A stretch of 64,000 bases of DNA from Fibrobacter succinogenes. GTDB taxonomy: Bacteria; Fibrobacterota; Fibrobacteria; Fibrobacterales; Fibrobacteraceae. The translations under genes were made by a program, and so were the position numbers. Positions 42,072-49,667 of the stretch are shown piece by piece (within the stretch, counting starts at the first letter, position 1; each line of letters opens with the position of its first letter). The stretch covers positions 1-64,000 of the forward strand of contig CADAWC010000011.1 of assembly GCA_902791475.1 (NCBI GenBank). The letters are read 5' to 3'. The notes beneath the pieces are model-generated. The model was given only the letters and a program-made list of their open reading frames with translations, was not told where the DNA came from and did no database searches.

Positions 42072-42695
42072 TTAAGCTTCTTCGGAGAGTTCCGGAGCCT
42101 TCTTGATCACGTTGCGGCGGCCATAGCGAACCTTGGACGGATCAAAAGTGGTTTCTGCAGCAGCTTCTGCCGGGGCTTCAGCAACCGGAGCAACCGGGGC
42201 AGCTTCGACAGCCGGAGCGGCCGGAGTTTCAACCGGAATGCGCGGAGCGAGCGGGCGACGAGCTTCGGCGACCGGAGCTTCAGCAGCCGGTGCAACCGGA
42301 GCGACCTGTTCTGCAACAGGAGCTTCAGCGTTAGCTTCACGATGCGGGCGTTCCGGGCGGCGTTCGCGGCGCGGGCCACGTTCCGGACGCTGTTGCTGTT
42401 CATTGCGATCACGCGTTGCAGGGGCATGAGCCTGAGCCTGCTGCTGATTGCGGTTGTCCTTATTGTTATTGTTCGGACGTTCCTTGTTCTGGCGATTTTC
42501 CTTGTTGTTGCCACCACGCTGAGCCATTTCCTGTGCGCTGATCGGGCGACGGGCGGACGGCTTCAAGTTCATGTCCGGGGTGAGCTTCTTGAAAATCGGG
42601 GTACGAAGCATCGTGAGAAGCTTATTAACCTTAACAAGGATAACAATGCACAGAATCACTGCGAGGAGTGAAAGTGCGAGAGCGATTATTTCCAT
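42072..42695 (-). CDS. Ala/Pro/Arg-rich protein with one N-terminal membrane helix
   Basis: 207 residues. Helix ~4-24 (IALALSLLAVILCIVILV), then low-complexity Asn/Gln/Arg tracts (NNKENRQNKERPNNNNKDN, RPERGPRRERRPERPHRE) and Ala/Pro/Val repeats (APVAEQVAPVAPAAEAPVAEA). The composition recalls the disordered tails of RNase E-type scaffolds or RNA-binding proteins, but no domain is seen. It has GAGGTG upstream of ATG and a long structured leader. Function not assignable. Confidence 0.7.
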   Translation of the reverse strand: MEIIALALSLLAVILCIVILVKVNKLLTMLRTPIFKKLTPDMNLKPSARRPISAQEMAQRGGNNKENRQNKERPNNNNKDNRNQQQAQAHAPATRDRNEQQQRPERGPRRERRPERPHREANAEAPVAEQVAPVAPAAEAPVAEARRPLAPRIPVETPAAPAVEAAPVAPVAEAPAEAAAETTFDPSKVRYGRRNVIKKAPELSEEA

Positions 42696-42696
42696 C

Positions 42697-42887
42697 TGGG
42701 CACCTCATAAAGTAAGGGTTGAACCACACGAGCAGGCTGGAAAATAACCTGCAGGCGGGGTGACTGGAATGTGTGGGTTAATTAAAGACCATCTTACTAG
42801 CGCCTCCTTGGAGACTTGACGGTCGCGGGGGCTTCACGTGGGAAGCAAAAATGGTTTTCGCCGTGGCGACAAACCGGGGCCAGTCAC
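42697..42887 (-). promoter_or_regulatory. Structured 5' leader with possible pseudoknot (candidate cis-RNA)
   Basis: Complementary segments on one ~190-nt strand: GTGACTGG (42887-42880) with CCAGTCAC (42767-42760); GCTTC/GAAGC (42846-42831); TCGCC/GGCGA (42869-42858); CTCC/GGAG (42813-42804); CCACAC/GTGTGG (42776-42724); GCAGG/CCTGC (42752-42732). The first helix crosses the CCACAC/GTGTGG helix. The segment is GC-rich while the sequence upstream of it is AT-rich. No known riboswitch core recognised. Confidence 0.45.
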
Positions 42888-42987
42888 GAGCGCAAATTTA
42901 ACAAATTTTTCGTGCAGAAAATCGGTTTATTGTAATAAAATGAGAGAAAATTGTATGTTTTTTGAGCACATGCGCCCAAAGGTTCTC

Positions 42988-43206
42988 TTATTTCATGTCC
43001 AAGGACTTGAGCGAGAGCTCCACAGCCTTGTTGTGGGCGTTCAACGAATCCAAAGTAGCCTTGAGAACAAGGACTTGACGTGCCAGACGGGCGTTTTCTT
43101 CGGTAAGAGTTGCAATTTTGTACTCAGCCTCCTGGTTGGAGCAGCCCGAGAATCCAAACATTGAAATGCAAACTAAAGACGACAAAATAAGGGATTTCTT
43201 GAACAT
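42988..43206 (-). CDS. Small Lpp-like coiled-coil lipoprotein
   Basis: 72 residues: signal peptide with lipobox FGFSGC (Cys ~22), then a heptad-patterned helix (IATLTEENARLARQVLVLKATLDSLN). Similar in size and build to Braun-type lipoproteins, and it ends in a lysine (SLDMK), the residue that links Lpp to peptidoglycan. TAATTTTG stands 4 nt before ATG without an SD (leaderless candidate). Divergent from the 43239 gene. Confidence 0.75.
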   Translation of the reverse strand: MFKKSLILSSLVCISMFGFSGCSNQEAEYKIATLTEENARLARQVLVLKATLDSLNAHNKAVELSLKSLDMK

Positions 43207-43238
43207 ATCGCAAAATTAGATTATTTTTTGAAGGAATT

Positions 43239-43586
43239 ATGACAGTCGGACAAAAATGGTTGAAATTTAAACAGGATGGCTATTGCGGTTCTCTTACGAT
43301 CCGTAGCCGTTCCGAGCAATCATTCAAAAGCGATCCGGGCTATAACGACAAGCATATCCACGAAGCCATCCTTGAGATGGATCCGGAATACACCTACGTG
43401 AAAGTTATCCACGAAGGTTACAAAGGTTCGCTGGACATACCTACCATTGGGCTTGGGTTCGATGCAGCGCAAAACCAAGACACGCTTGACAACGCCATCC
43501 TCGAAGGGCTTGCCCACTTGCGCATTTTCCGTGAAGCCAATACCGGCGCCATTGTGCAATTCGGCTACAATTTAGACGAAGTGTAA
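43239..43586 (+). CDS. Hypothetical protein
   Basis: 115 residues, soluble and acidic, no signal or helix: MTVGQKWLKFKQDGYCGSL..., with KVIHEGYKGSLDIPTIGLGFD and ending GAIVQFGYNLDEV. GAAGGAATT precedes the ATG. No family recognised. Good codon pattern and close spacing (17 nt) before the U32 gene support it being real, though U32 may have its own promoter. Confidence 0.65.
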   Translation: MTVGQKWLKFKQDGYCGSLTIRSRSEQSFKSDPGYNDKHIHEAILEMDPEYTYVKVIHEGYKGSLDIPTIGLGFDAAQNQDTLDNAILEGLAHLRIFREANTGAIVQFGYNLDEV

Positions 43587-43603
43587 ATTCTATTTTTGCG
43601 GGT

Positions 43604-46339
43604 ATGAACAATCCTGAGCTTCTTTTGCCTGTCGGTACGCGCGACATGCTGGAATCTGCCATCAACAACGGGGCGGACGCGGTTTATTACGGAGTCCCCC
43701 ACTGGAACGCCCGTGGCAGAACCGAAGATTTTTCATTTGAAGATGTCGAAGAAATGATCCGCTACGCAAGGCTTCGTGGCGTCAAGACGTACCTTGCGAT
43801 GAACATCCTCATCTTCGAACGAGAAATTCAGGAATTGCCGGAATTTTTGGAACGTTTGATTGCGCTCAAGCCGGACGCGTTCATCATCCAGGACATCGGG
43901 CTTGCAAGGCTTATCAAGGCGATTAGCCCGGAACAGGAAATCCATGCGAGCACGCAAATGACGCTCGCGAGTTCCGAAGCCGTGAACTTGGTCAAGGACA
44001 TCGGATTTTCAAGAGCAGTCTTGGCTCGCGAACTTTCATCAAAGCAGATTGCGCAAATCAAGAGCCTCACCGACCTGGAACTGGAAGTTTTCATCCACGG
44101 GGCGCTTTGCGTCTCGTACTCGGGCCAGTGCCTCACCAGCGAAAACTTTGGCGGGCGCTCAGCAAACCGCGGGCAGTGCGCCCAAAGTTGCCGCCTCCCC
44201 TACCGCATTTTCGTCGATGGGAAGGAATGGAAGGACCCGAAGGCGCGCTACTTGTTCAGCACACGAGACCTGTGTGCCCTCCCGAAGCTTGAAGAACTTA
44301 GGGAAATCGGCGTGGAATCGCTCAAGGTCGAAGGGCGTTTGAAAAGCCCGGAATACGTAGCCGCCGTGTCACACGCCTACCGCAAGGCGCTGGAAATACT
44401 GAGCGAAAAAGGTTATAAAGAAAATGCCGAGTGTGCGAACGGAAATGCCGCCGAGCTTACCGCGCAGGACTTGGAACCGCTGGAAGTCCTGTTCTCTCGC
44501 GGCCTCAATACAGGCTGGCTCGATGGCGTAAACCACCAGGAACTCGTCGACGGATCGTTCTCAAACCATCACGGTGAATTTATCGGAACCGTCGTTCGAG
44601 TGGAACGCGGCGGCGTGATTGTGGAACTTGAAGACAAACCTGTTCCATGCACTTTATTGCCGGGCGACGGGATTTTATTTGAGGAATATAGGGCAGAGCC
44701 CGAGCCGCGCCAAACGGGAAGCAGGCTGTACAAGGCAACATTTCAACAAGTTGGACGACGAGGAAGAAGCGCAAATACCGACCCCGGCATGCTTCGACCT
44801 AGCTCAGCACAGGCTATGGCCGGGGTGACAAGTGCACAAGTTCGTCTGGAATTCGGTCGAGAATTCAACTTGCGCAAAGTCTCGTACGGCATGAAGGCCT
44901 ACCGCAACGACTCCCCCGCTCTCGAAAAAGAACTCCACAAGACTTTTACAGACAAGAGCTTCGCCAAGCACATTCCTGTGTGCATGACGCTCGAAGGCAA
45001 AATCGGCGAACCGCTCAAACTCACGATTTCGGAAACACGCGGCACAAACGCCAACGCAAATGCACACGAAAATTGCGCAATCGCAAACGAAACGCGCACA
45101 GCAAATAACGAGACGCGCGCGGTCACCGTCGAAGGCGCCATCCTCGAAGCAGCCCGCAACGAAGTCGCATCCGACGCACTCCAGACAATCGCAAAGAAGG
45201 AACTTTCTGGGCTTTCTGCGACAGCGTATGCACTCGACAAACTCGAAATTAAGTTGCCAGCAAACGCATTCCTCCCCGGCAAAGTTTTGCGCACACTCCG
45301 TCAAGAAGCAGTACAAGCATTTGACGAAAAACGCTTGCAGTGGAAAGAACTCGCCCCTTCTGCAAACGCGGGCCGAGAATTTCTACACAATGTCGTTCAA
45401 GCCGCGCGCAATTCAAAGGAGATTCCCGCTTCCGCGGGAATGACAAGTTCAGCAACGGGTACCCCCAAAACCAGCCGTACAATTACTGTTCTCGTTCGCC
45501 GGCCCGAGCAAATCGACGCATTGCAAGGCCTCGACATCGACAAAGTCGTCATGGATTTTGACTGGGGCGTCAAATACGACGAACCGCTCGAACGCATCCA
45601 CAAGCTCGGATTCGAAGCGGGCATCGCGACCCTCCGCATCCACAAGCCCGGCGAGAACCATTACATCAAACAAATTCTCACGCTCATGCCGGAATTTGCA
45701 CTCGTGCGTAACCTCGGTTCGCTCGCGCTCCTCAAGGATTCCGGAATCCCGATGGTCGGCGACTATAGCCTGAACGCCACCAACAGCGCAAGCTACGATT
45801 GGCTTTTGTCGCAAGGACTTGAAAAATTGCATCCGTCGTGGGACCTCAACAGCACACAGCTTTTTGACCTACTCAAGAACATTGACGGAAGCAAGCTCGA
45901 ACTCGCGCTGCATCAGTACATGCCAGCGTTCCACTCGGAATACTGCGCCTTCGCACGCGCCCTCACTACAGGCCGCCGATTCCCCGAATGCAAAAAGATT
46001 TGCACACAACATAAAGTCGAAATTCTCGACCACAAGGGAGAGCGCCATTTCTTGCAATCCGATGCCGAATGCCGCAACACGCTCTTTGTCGGCAAGCCGC
46101 AATCCGCCCTCAAGCTATTGCCAAGGCTCATCGCCCAAAACGTAAGCAGCTACCGCCTAGAACTCTTGGACGAAGAACCCGAATCTGTCCGCCGCAAAAT
46201 CGACATTTACACGCAAGCCATCCGCGGCAAGCTCGACATCGACACCGCCATTTCAAAGGCCGGCGTCGAAGAAAAGTACGGACTCTCCGAAGGCCAACTG
46301 TTCAACCAAAGCGTCTGGCAAGACCGCAAAAAAGGGTAA
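43604..46339 (+). CDS. U32-family peptidase / RlhA-like protein with repeat-derived inserts
   Basis: 911 residues, long for the family. The N-terminal U32 domain has LLLPVGTRDMLESAINNGADAVYYGV and the cluster-type CLTSENFGGRSANRGQCAQSCRLPY; C-terminal parts resemble DUF3656-containing RlhA, which hydroxylates 23S rRNA C2501. RlhA-like Cys residues (e.g. CRKICTQHK-type KKICTQH) are present. Two REP-like elements are translated within it (~residues 393-409, 606-613), each in a low-complexity or hypervariable stretch. TATTTTTG lies 5 nt before ATG (leaderless candidate). Confidence 0.88.
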   Translation: MNNPELLLPVGTRDMLESAINNGADAVYYGVPHWNARGRTEDFSFEDVEEMIRYARLRGVKTYLAMNILIFEREIQELPEFLERLIALKPDAFIIQDIGLARLIKAISPEQEIHASTQMTLASSEAVNLVKDIGFSRAVLARELSSKQIAQIKSLTDLELEVFIHGALCVSYSGQCLTSENFGGRSANRGQCAQSCRLPYRIFVDGKEWKDPKARYLFSTRDLCALPKLEELREIGVESLKVEGRLKSPEYVAAVSHAYRKALEILSEKGYKENAECANGNAAELTAQDLEPLEVLFSRGLNTGWLDGVNHQELVDGSFSNHHGEFIGTVVRVERGGVIVELEDKPVPCTLLPGDGILFEEYRAEPEPRQTGSRLYKATFQQVGRRGRSANTDPGMLRPSSAQAMAGVTSAQVRLEFGREFNLRKVSYGMKAYRNDSPALEKELHKTFTDKSFAKHIPVCMTLEGKIGEPLKLTISETRGTNANANAHENCAIANETRTANNETRAVTVEGAILEAARNEVASDALQTIAKKELSGLSATAYALDKLEIKLPANAFLPGKVLRTLRQEAVQAFDEKRLQWKELAPSANAGREFLHNVVQAARNSKEIPASAGMTSSATGTPKTSRTITVLVRRPEQIDALQGLDIDKVVMDFDWGVKYDEPLERIHKLGFEAGIATLRIHKPGENHYIKQILTLMPEFALVRNLGSLALLKDSGIPMVGDYSLNATNSASYDWLLSQGLEKLHPSWDLNSTQLFDLLKNIDGSKLELALHQYMPAFHSEYCAFARALTTGRRFPECKKICTQHKVEILDHKGERHFLQSDAECRNTLFVGKPQSALKLLPRLIAQNVSSYRLELLDEEPESVRRKIDIYTQAIRGKLDIDTAISKAGVEEKYGLSEGQLFNQSVWQDRKKG
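44781..44830 (-). repeat. REP-like element inside the U32 gene (copy 1)
   Basis: On the minus strand it begins GTCACCCCGGCCATAG and aligns with 308-360 (GTCATTCCGGCCAGAG) along its length, sharing CTGAGC, GTCGAAG and ATGCCGG. Translated in frame as TDPGMLRPSSAQAMAGVTS. Confidence 0.75.
45422..45444 (+). repeat. Short REP-like hairpin inside the U32 gene (copy 2)
   Basis: ATTCCCGC-TTCC-GCGGGAAT then GACA. Read in frame as IPASAGMT; the bounding residues (SKE...SSATGTPKTS) look like linker. Confidence 0.7.
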
Positions 46340-46346
46340 TCGTAAA

Positions 46347-46688
46347 TCACATCGAGATCAAGCAACTCAACACCACTACTAGCGTAAAGAAAACTACAGC
46401 TACCGTATTAAGCACTTTAACAACGATTGCATTAACATGCTTCTGCTGCAACTCGTCCTCTGGCTTCGTAATATTTCTTTTATTCCAAAACATCCTGATA
46501 ATTTCAATTACGAAAATAGCTAACAGCAACCACAACATAGGAACTGCAAGAGGCAAGTAAAGCCACAACGCAGCTTCTGCATACCCAAATTTAAAGATTA
46601 CACCAACAGCAGTCGCAACAACCGCAAACAGCAAATACGCAATAAAAAATACAAGAACTCGCAGAGTAAACTGGAAGTTTTTCTTCAG
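46347..46688 (-). CDS. Small membrane protein, probable CTG start
   Basis: 113 residues if it starts at CTG 46688, right after the TAA of the upstream TPR gene: LKKNFQFTLRVLVFFIAYLLFAVV..., a convincing basic-then-hydrophobic N-terminus. Starting at the first conventional alternative codon (TTG 46634) would cut into the first helix. Three to four helices are predicted; NKRNITKPEDELQQKHVNAIVV is a cytoplasmic loop. No family recognised. Convergent with the U32 gene. Confidence 0.6.
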   Translation of the reverse strand: MKKNFQFTLRVLVFFIAYLLFAVVATAVGVIFKFGYAEAALWLYLPLAVPMLWLLLAIFVIEIIRMFWNKRNITKPEDELQQKHVNAIVVKVLNTVAVVFFTLVVVLSCLISM

Positions 46689-47693
46689 TTACTTCTTTTC
46701 GCGGATGCGGGCGTAGAGGGTTTCAGCTTTTTCGGTGTCGCCGGCGTTCGAGAAAATGTGGCCGACGTTTTCAGCACCGATGCGACCCTGAGAATTGCCG
46801 GCACGCCAAGCCTTCATGTAACATTCAAACGCTTCATCGTAGCGCTTTTGCGTAAAGTAAATCTGCCCTAAATCAAGGTTCAAGTCCGCAATCCCTTTCT
46901 TGTGGCGGAGACCTTCTTCCAGCGTGAAAATCGCCATCCACGGGGATTCATTCTTGACGTACATCTGAGCGAGATAGCGGCGAGCCGAGACGTTTTCGGG
47001 ATCCATCATGATGCCGTTTTCCATTTCATTGAGTGCGAGCCGCGTAGAATCCATGCTGCGGTAATAATACGAGAGCGTGTAATGCACGTCGGCGCCAGCA
47101 GTCGCTGTCATCTGGAGCGCATTCTTGAGCGTCTTCACGGCATACTCGTAATCGCCAAGCTTTTCATAGACTTCGGCAAGGCCATACCAAGCATCCATGC
47201 GGTCCGGGTTTAGCGCCAGCGCACGTTCAAAATGCTTTTGGGCAAGCGTCCAGTCGCTTCCTTTCATATAACATTCCGCAAGGGCAAAATGGATGTGGTC
47301 CGTTTCCGTCCCGAGTTCAATCGCACGGTTGTAGGCGACAATCGCATCGCTCGGAGATTCGGCAAGATAATAGAGGTCACCGAGAAGCATCCAAGCCTTC
47401 ACAAAATCCGGGAGCAGTTCGACAGTGCGTTTGTACGCAACCATCGCGACTTCTTTTTTACCGAGTTGCACAAGGGCATTGCCCAAGTTGAACCATGCAA
47501 AAGGCTCGTAACGGCCATCGTCAATCGCCGCACGGTAATACTTCACCGATTCCTTGTAACGCCCCTGATCGTAAAGTTCATTTGCCTTGAAGAAGAAATC
47601 GTCAGCAGCATGGAGAGGGAGAGCAAGGAAGAATACTAAGACGAGAGACGACAACTGATAAAAGCGAGAGACGCGACCAACAAAGTTGGGCAT
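46689..47693 (-). CDS. TPR-repeat secreted protein of the TonB2-like operon
   Basis: 334 residues from ATG 47693 (MPNFVGRVSRFYQ); the longer frame to 47792 is translation of word arrays. Signal peptide SLVLVFFLALPLHA, then about eight TPR units (ANELYDQGRYKESVKYYRAAI, AWFNLGNALVQLGKKEVAMVAYKRTV, AWYGLAEVYEKLGDYEYAVKTLKNAL...). Vibrio TonB2 operons also carry a TPR gene (VC1543) at this place. Part of the signal-peptide coding sequence (SSLV) is itself TCGTCTCTCGTC. Confidence 0.85.
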   Translation of the reverse strand: MPNFVGRVSRFYQLSSLVLVFFLALPLHAADDFFFKANELYDQGRYKESVKYYRAAIDDGRYEPFAWFNLGNALVQLGKKEVAMVAYKRTVELLPDFVKAWMLLGDLYYLAESPSDAIVAYNRAIELGTETDHIHFALAECYMKGSDWTLAQKHFERALALNPDRMDAWYGLAEVYEKLGDYEYAVKTLKNALQMTATAGADVHYTLSYYYRSMDSTRLALNEMENGIMMDPENVSARRYLAQMYVKNESPWMAIFTLEEGLRHKKGIADLNLDLGQIYFTQKRYDEAFECYMKAWRAGNSQGRIGAENVGHIFSNAGDTEKAETLYARIREKK

Positions 47694-47723
47694 GACCGAG
47701 CTTAACAGTTGGCACGAAGTGCA

Positions 47724-47779
47724 TAGACGAGAGACGAGAGAACGCCCTAATACCTGAGACCTAAAACCTATAACCTGAG
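47724..47779. repeat. TAGACGAGAG element joined to a CCTAATACCTGAG word array
   Basis: On the plus strand: a GCAC-GAA-GTGC hairpin just before, then TAGACGAGAGACGAGAGAAC, then CCTAATACCTGAGACC and AAACCTATAACCTGAG. The TAG stop of tonB (minus strand) is the last word of the array. Confidence 0.6.
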
Positions 47780-47781
47780 AC

Positions 47782-48423
47782 CTACTTGACAAAACGGAAC
47801 TCCTTTGTAGCTTTTTGCGCTACTGGGAAGCCACGTAACTGCGCCGGAGAGAACTTCCACTGGCGAATAGCCTTGAGCGCTTCGATATCAAAGCCATAAC
47901 CAGCCGGATCCTGCGTCAGCACCTGAGCCTGAGCCACGTCACCGTTCACATCAATCACAATAAATACTTTCACATAACCCGAGACGCCCATTTTCTTGGC
48001 GCGGTCCGGGAACTTCGGCTGGATTTCACGCAACACTTGCGCCTGTTCATCCACTTCACCCGCCTCGTAAATCACATTTTCCATATTGCCTGCATCCACG
48101 GCGACACCATCGCCAGCAGCACCGCGAGCCAGCGACAAATCCATCTGGAAATTCTGGCTACGGGAAACACCCATGTGCGCCGAGACCTTGAACGGATTCG
48201 GGTTCGTCACCGTGCGGATGACCTTCTGCTTGACTTCGGGCTTTTTCTCGCTCACGAGAACTTCAACTTCGGTCACTTCTTCGAGAACTTTTTCGGACTT
48301 CACGCCTTTATCAAAGAACAGCACATTGATAACCGGAATCGCAAGGAAGAACACCGCACCCACGACAAACGAGAGCACAAACGCCACCGGGAATCGGAAA
48401 TATTTAGCACAAAAATCAAGCAT
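47782..48423 (-). CDS. tonB: TonB-family energy transducer
   Basis: 213 residues from ATG 48423 (MLDFCAKYFRFP); the frame continues to 48456 only through repeat sequence. One membrane helix (FVLSFVVGAVFFLAIPVINVLFF), a short acidic/basic linker (~45-75) and a C-terminal TonB fold: VSGYVKVFIVIDVNGDVAQAQVL and ALKAIRQWKFSPAQLRGFPV. Short linker as in TonB2-type proteins. No SD; a spacer ORF ends 4 nt before its ATG, suggesting termination-reinitiation. Confidence 0.88.
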   Translation of the reverse strand: MLDFCAKYFRFPVAFVLSFVVGAVFFLAIPVINVLFFDKGVKSEKVLEEVTEVEVLVSEKKPEVKQKVIRTVTNPNPFKVSAHMGVSRSQNFQMDLSLARGAAGDGVAVDAGNMENVIYEAGEVDEQAQVLREIQPKFPDRAKKMGVSGYVKVFIVIDVNGDVAQAQVLTQDPAGYGFDIEALKAIRQWKFSPAQLRGFPVAQKATKEFRFVK

Positions 48424-48429
48424 GGATTT

Positions 48430-48459
48430 AGACGAGAGACGAGAGACGAGAGACAAGAG
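48430..48459. repeat. GACGAGAGA word array before tonB
   Basis: Four near-identical GACGAGA units (plus strand), the last as GACAAGAG. It sits directly upstream of the tonB ATG and leaves no room for a Shine-Dalgarno. Confidence 0.7.
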
Positions 48460-48583
48460 ATGATTTTTTCAAGAAAAAAAATTGCATATGCATAAAGCGG
48501 GGCGTTGCGGGGGCGGCGATTGAGCCCCTGCTAGAAGGGGTAGCGAGTAACAAAGTACGAGCGAGGGGAAAGCTTTCCCCATT

Positions 48584-48629
48584 TCTCTCGTCTCTAGTCT
48601 GTAGGAGCGAAGCTCCGTTCTTTCGTCTA
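48584..48629 (-). repeat. TAGACGAAAGAACG hairpin element, exbD-tonB copy
   Basis: Minus strand: TAGACGAAAGAAC, then GGAGC-TTC-GCTCC, then TACAGACTAGAGACGAGAG. Three bases after the exbD stop/ATG overlap. Confidence 0.7.
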
Positions 48630-48633
48630 ACCA

Positions 48634-49038
48634 TCACTCCTCCTTATTTGCGGAAATGGAGACTTTTCTCACCTTCGCCAAATTACATTCATCGAGAATA
48701 TCAACCACGACTCCGTTGGGGGCGTCACGGTCGCTCACGATAATCACCGGGCGGTCCGGCGCTTCGGCCATCATCTGGCGGAGCACGGTCTGCAAGGTCG
48801 AGAGGTTCACCTGAGTCTCGTTGATGTGGATGGTCCCCTGACGGGTCACGCCAATCAAAATGCTTTCTTTCGCAAGTTCCTTTGCGGTACTCGCCTTCGG
48901 CTTCGTCACATCCACGCCTGTTTCGCGCGTGAACGTCGAAGTCACGATGAAGAAGATCAAAAGGATGAACACCATGTCGAGCATCGGAGAGACATCAATG
49001 CCTCCACCGCTTCTCGAACGTTTACGAATAAAACTCAT
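48634..49038 (-). CDS. exbD: ExbD/TolR-type proton-channel subunit
   Basis: 134 residues: MSFIRKRSRSGGGIDV, one helix with the essential Asp (SPMLDMVFILLIFFIVTSTF) and a periplasmic domain. Overlaps exbB by 4 nt (ATGA). With exbB, ttpC and tonB it forms a complete energising unit for TonB-dependent outer-membrane transport. Confidence 0.93.
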   Translation of the reverse strand: MSFIRKRSRSGGGIDVSPMLDMVFILLIFFIVTSTFTRETGVDVTKPKASTAKELAKESILIGVTRQGTIHINETQVNLSTLQTVLRQMMAEAPDRPVIIVSDRDAPNGVVVDILDECNLAKVRKVSISANKEE

Positions 49039-49667
49039 TCAACCTCCTTGGCAAAGCAACGTTCTTCGAACTTGAGCGCTTCGCCCCAGGCAAAATCACC
49101 AATAGAATCTACTCGACTTTCGAGATAGTTATAAACTAACATCAACGGGAAAGCGACAAGCAAACCCGCCTGCGTCGTGAGGAGCGCTTCGGAAATGCCG
49201 TCGGCCAAGAGCACCGGATTTCCAAAGCCAAATTGCTTAATCGTCTCGAACGTATGCACCATGCCAGATACCGTTCCCAGAAGTCCGAGGAGCGGAGCAA
49301 TCGAGGCACAAGTTACAATCGTCTTGAGCGACTTGGAAAGGCTAACGTCCAGTTCGTGACGCGTCGCAAGCATCGCATTGCGCACAGCCACAGGACCATC
49401 GTTACGGTATTTGTGCACGTTTTCGACAAGAGCCAAGAAGTAGCCAAAGCGGCGCTTGCGGAGTTTTGCAAAAGCGGCCTCCTCGCCCACCGTGTCCAAG
49501 TCCTTAAAGAACTTCGTGGTCGAACGCCCTTTCAGCATAAGGTAATAGCCAAATCGTTCAAACATCAAGAACCAGCCCAGCCACCCAATAAGGAATAGCG
49601 GGAGCAACACCCAGCCGCCGCGCAGCAGGATGCTCATGGTCGCTTCGATGACGGAGTATTCGTCCAT
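49035..49667 (-). CDS. exbB: ExbB/TolQ-type proton channel (ExbB2-like)
   Basis: 210 residues with three helices: LLRGGWVLLPLFLIGWLGWFLMF, then ASIAPLLGLLGTVSGMVHTFE and ISEALLTTQAGLLVAFPLMLVYNYLE. Follows ttpC with TAATG overlap. The double ExbB/TtpC arrangement distinguishes it from the tolQR locus at 20.7-21.9 kb. Confidence 0.93.
   Translation of the reverse strand: MDEYSVIEATMSILLRGGWVLLPLFLIGWLGWFLMFERFGYYLMLKGRSTTKFFKDLDTVGEEAAFAKLRKRRFGYFLALVENVHKYRNDGPVAVRNAMLATRHELDVSLSKSLKTIVTCASIAPLLGLLGTVSGMVHTFETIKQFGFGNPVLLADGISEALLTTQAGLLVAFPLMLVYNYLESRVDSIGDFAWGEALKFEERCFAKEVE

Larger units (their letters stand above)
48428..48634 (-). other. Spacer ORF between exbD and tonB built from repeats
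   Basis: 69 codons from the ATG that overlaps the exbD stop (TGATG) after an AAGGAGGAG site, running through the whole repeat-filled spacer to TAA at 48428-48430, 4 nt before the tonB ATG. Its protein (MVRRKNGASLLQTRDERN...) looks like translated repeats, not a functional domain. Confidence 0.5.

Noticed and set aside
41981..42106. 42-codon plus-strand ORF MDKKHLAGGF...
   Set aside because: It runs through the perfect bidirectional terminator and into antisense of the Ala/Pro-rich gene; no ribosome site.
47694..47792. N-terminal extension of the TPR protein (MSSRSQVIGFRSQVLG...)
   Set aside because: It is the translation of CCTAATACC and GACGAGAGA arrays; the signal peptide only makes sense from ATG 47693.
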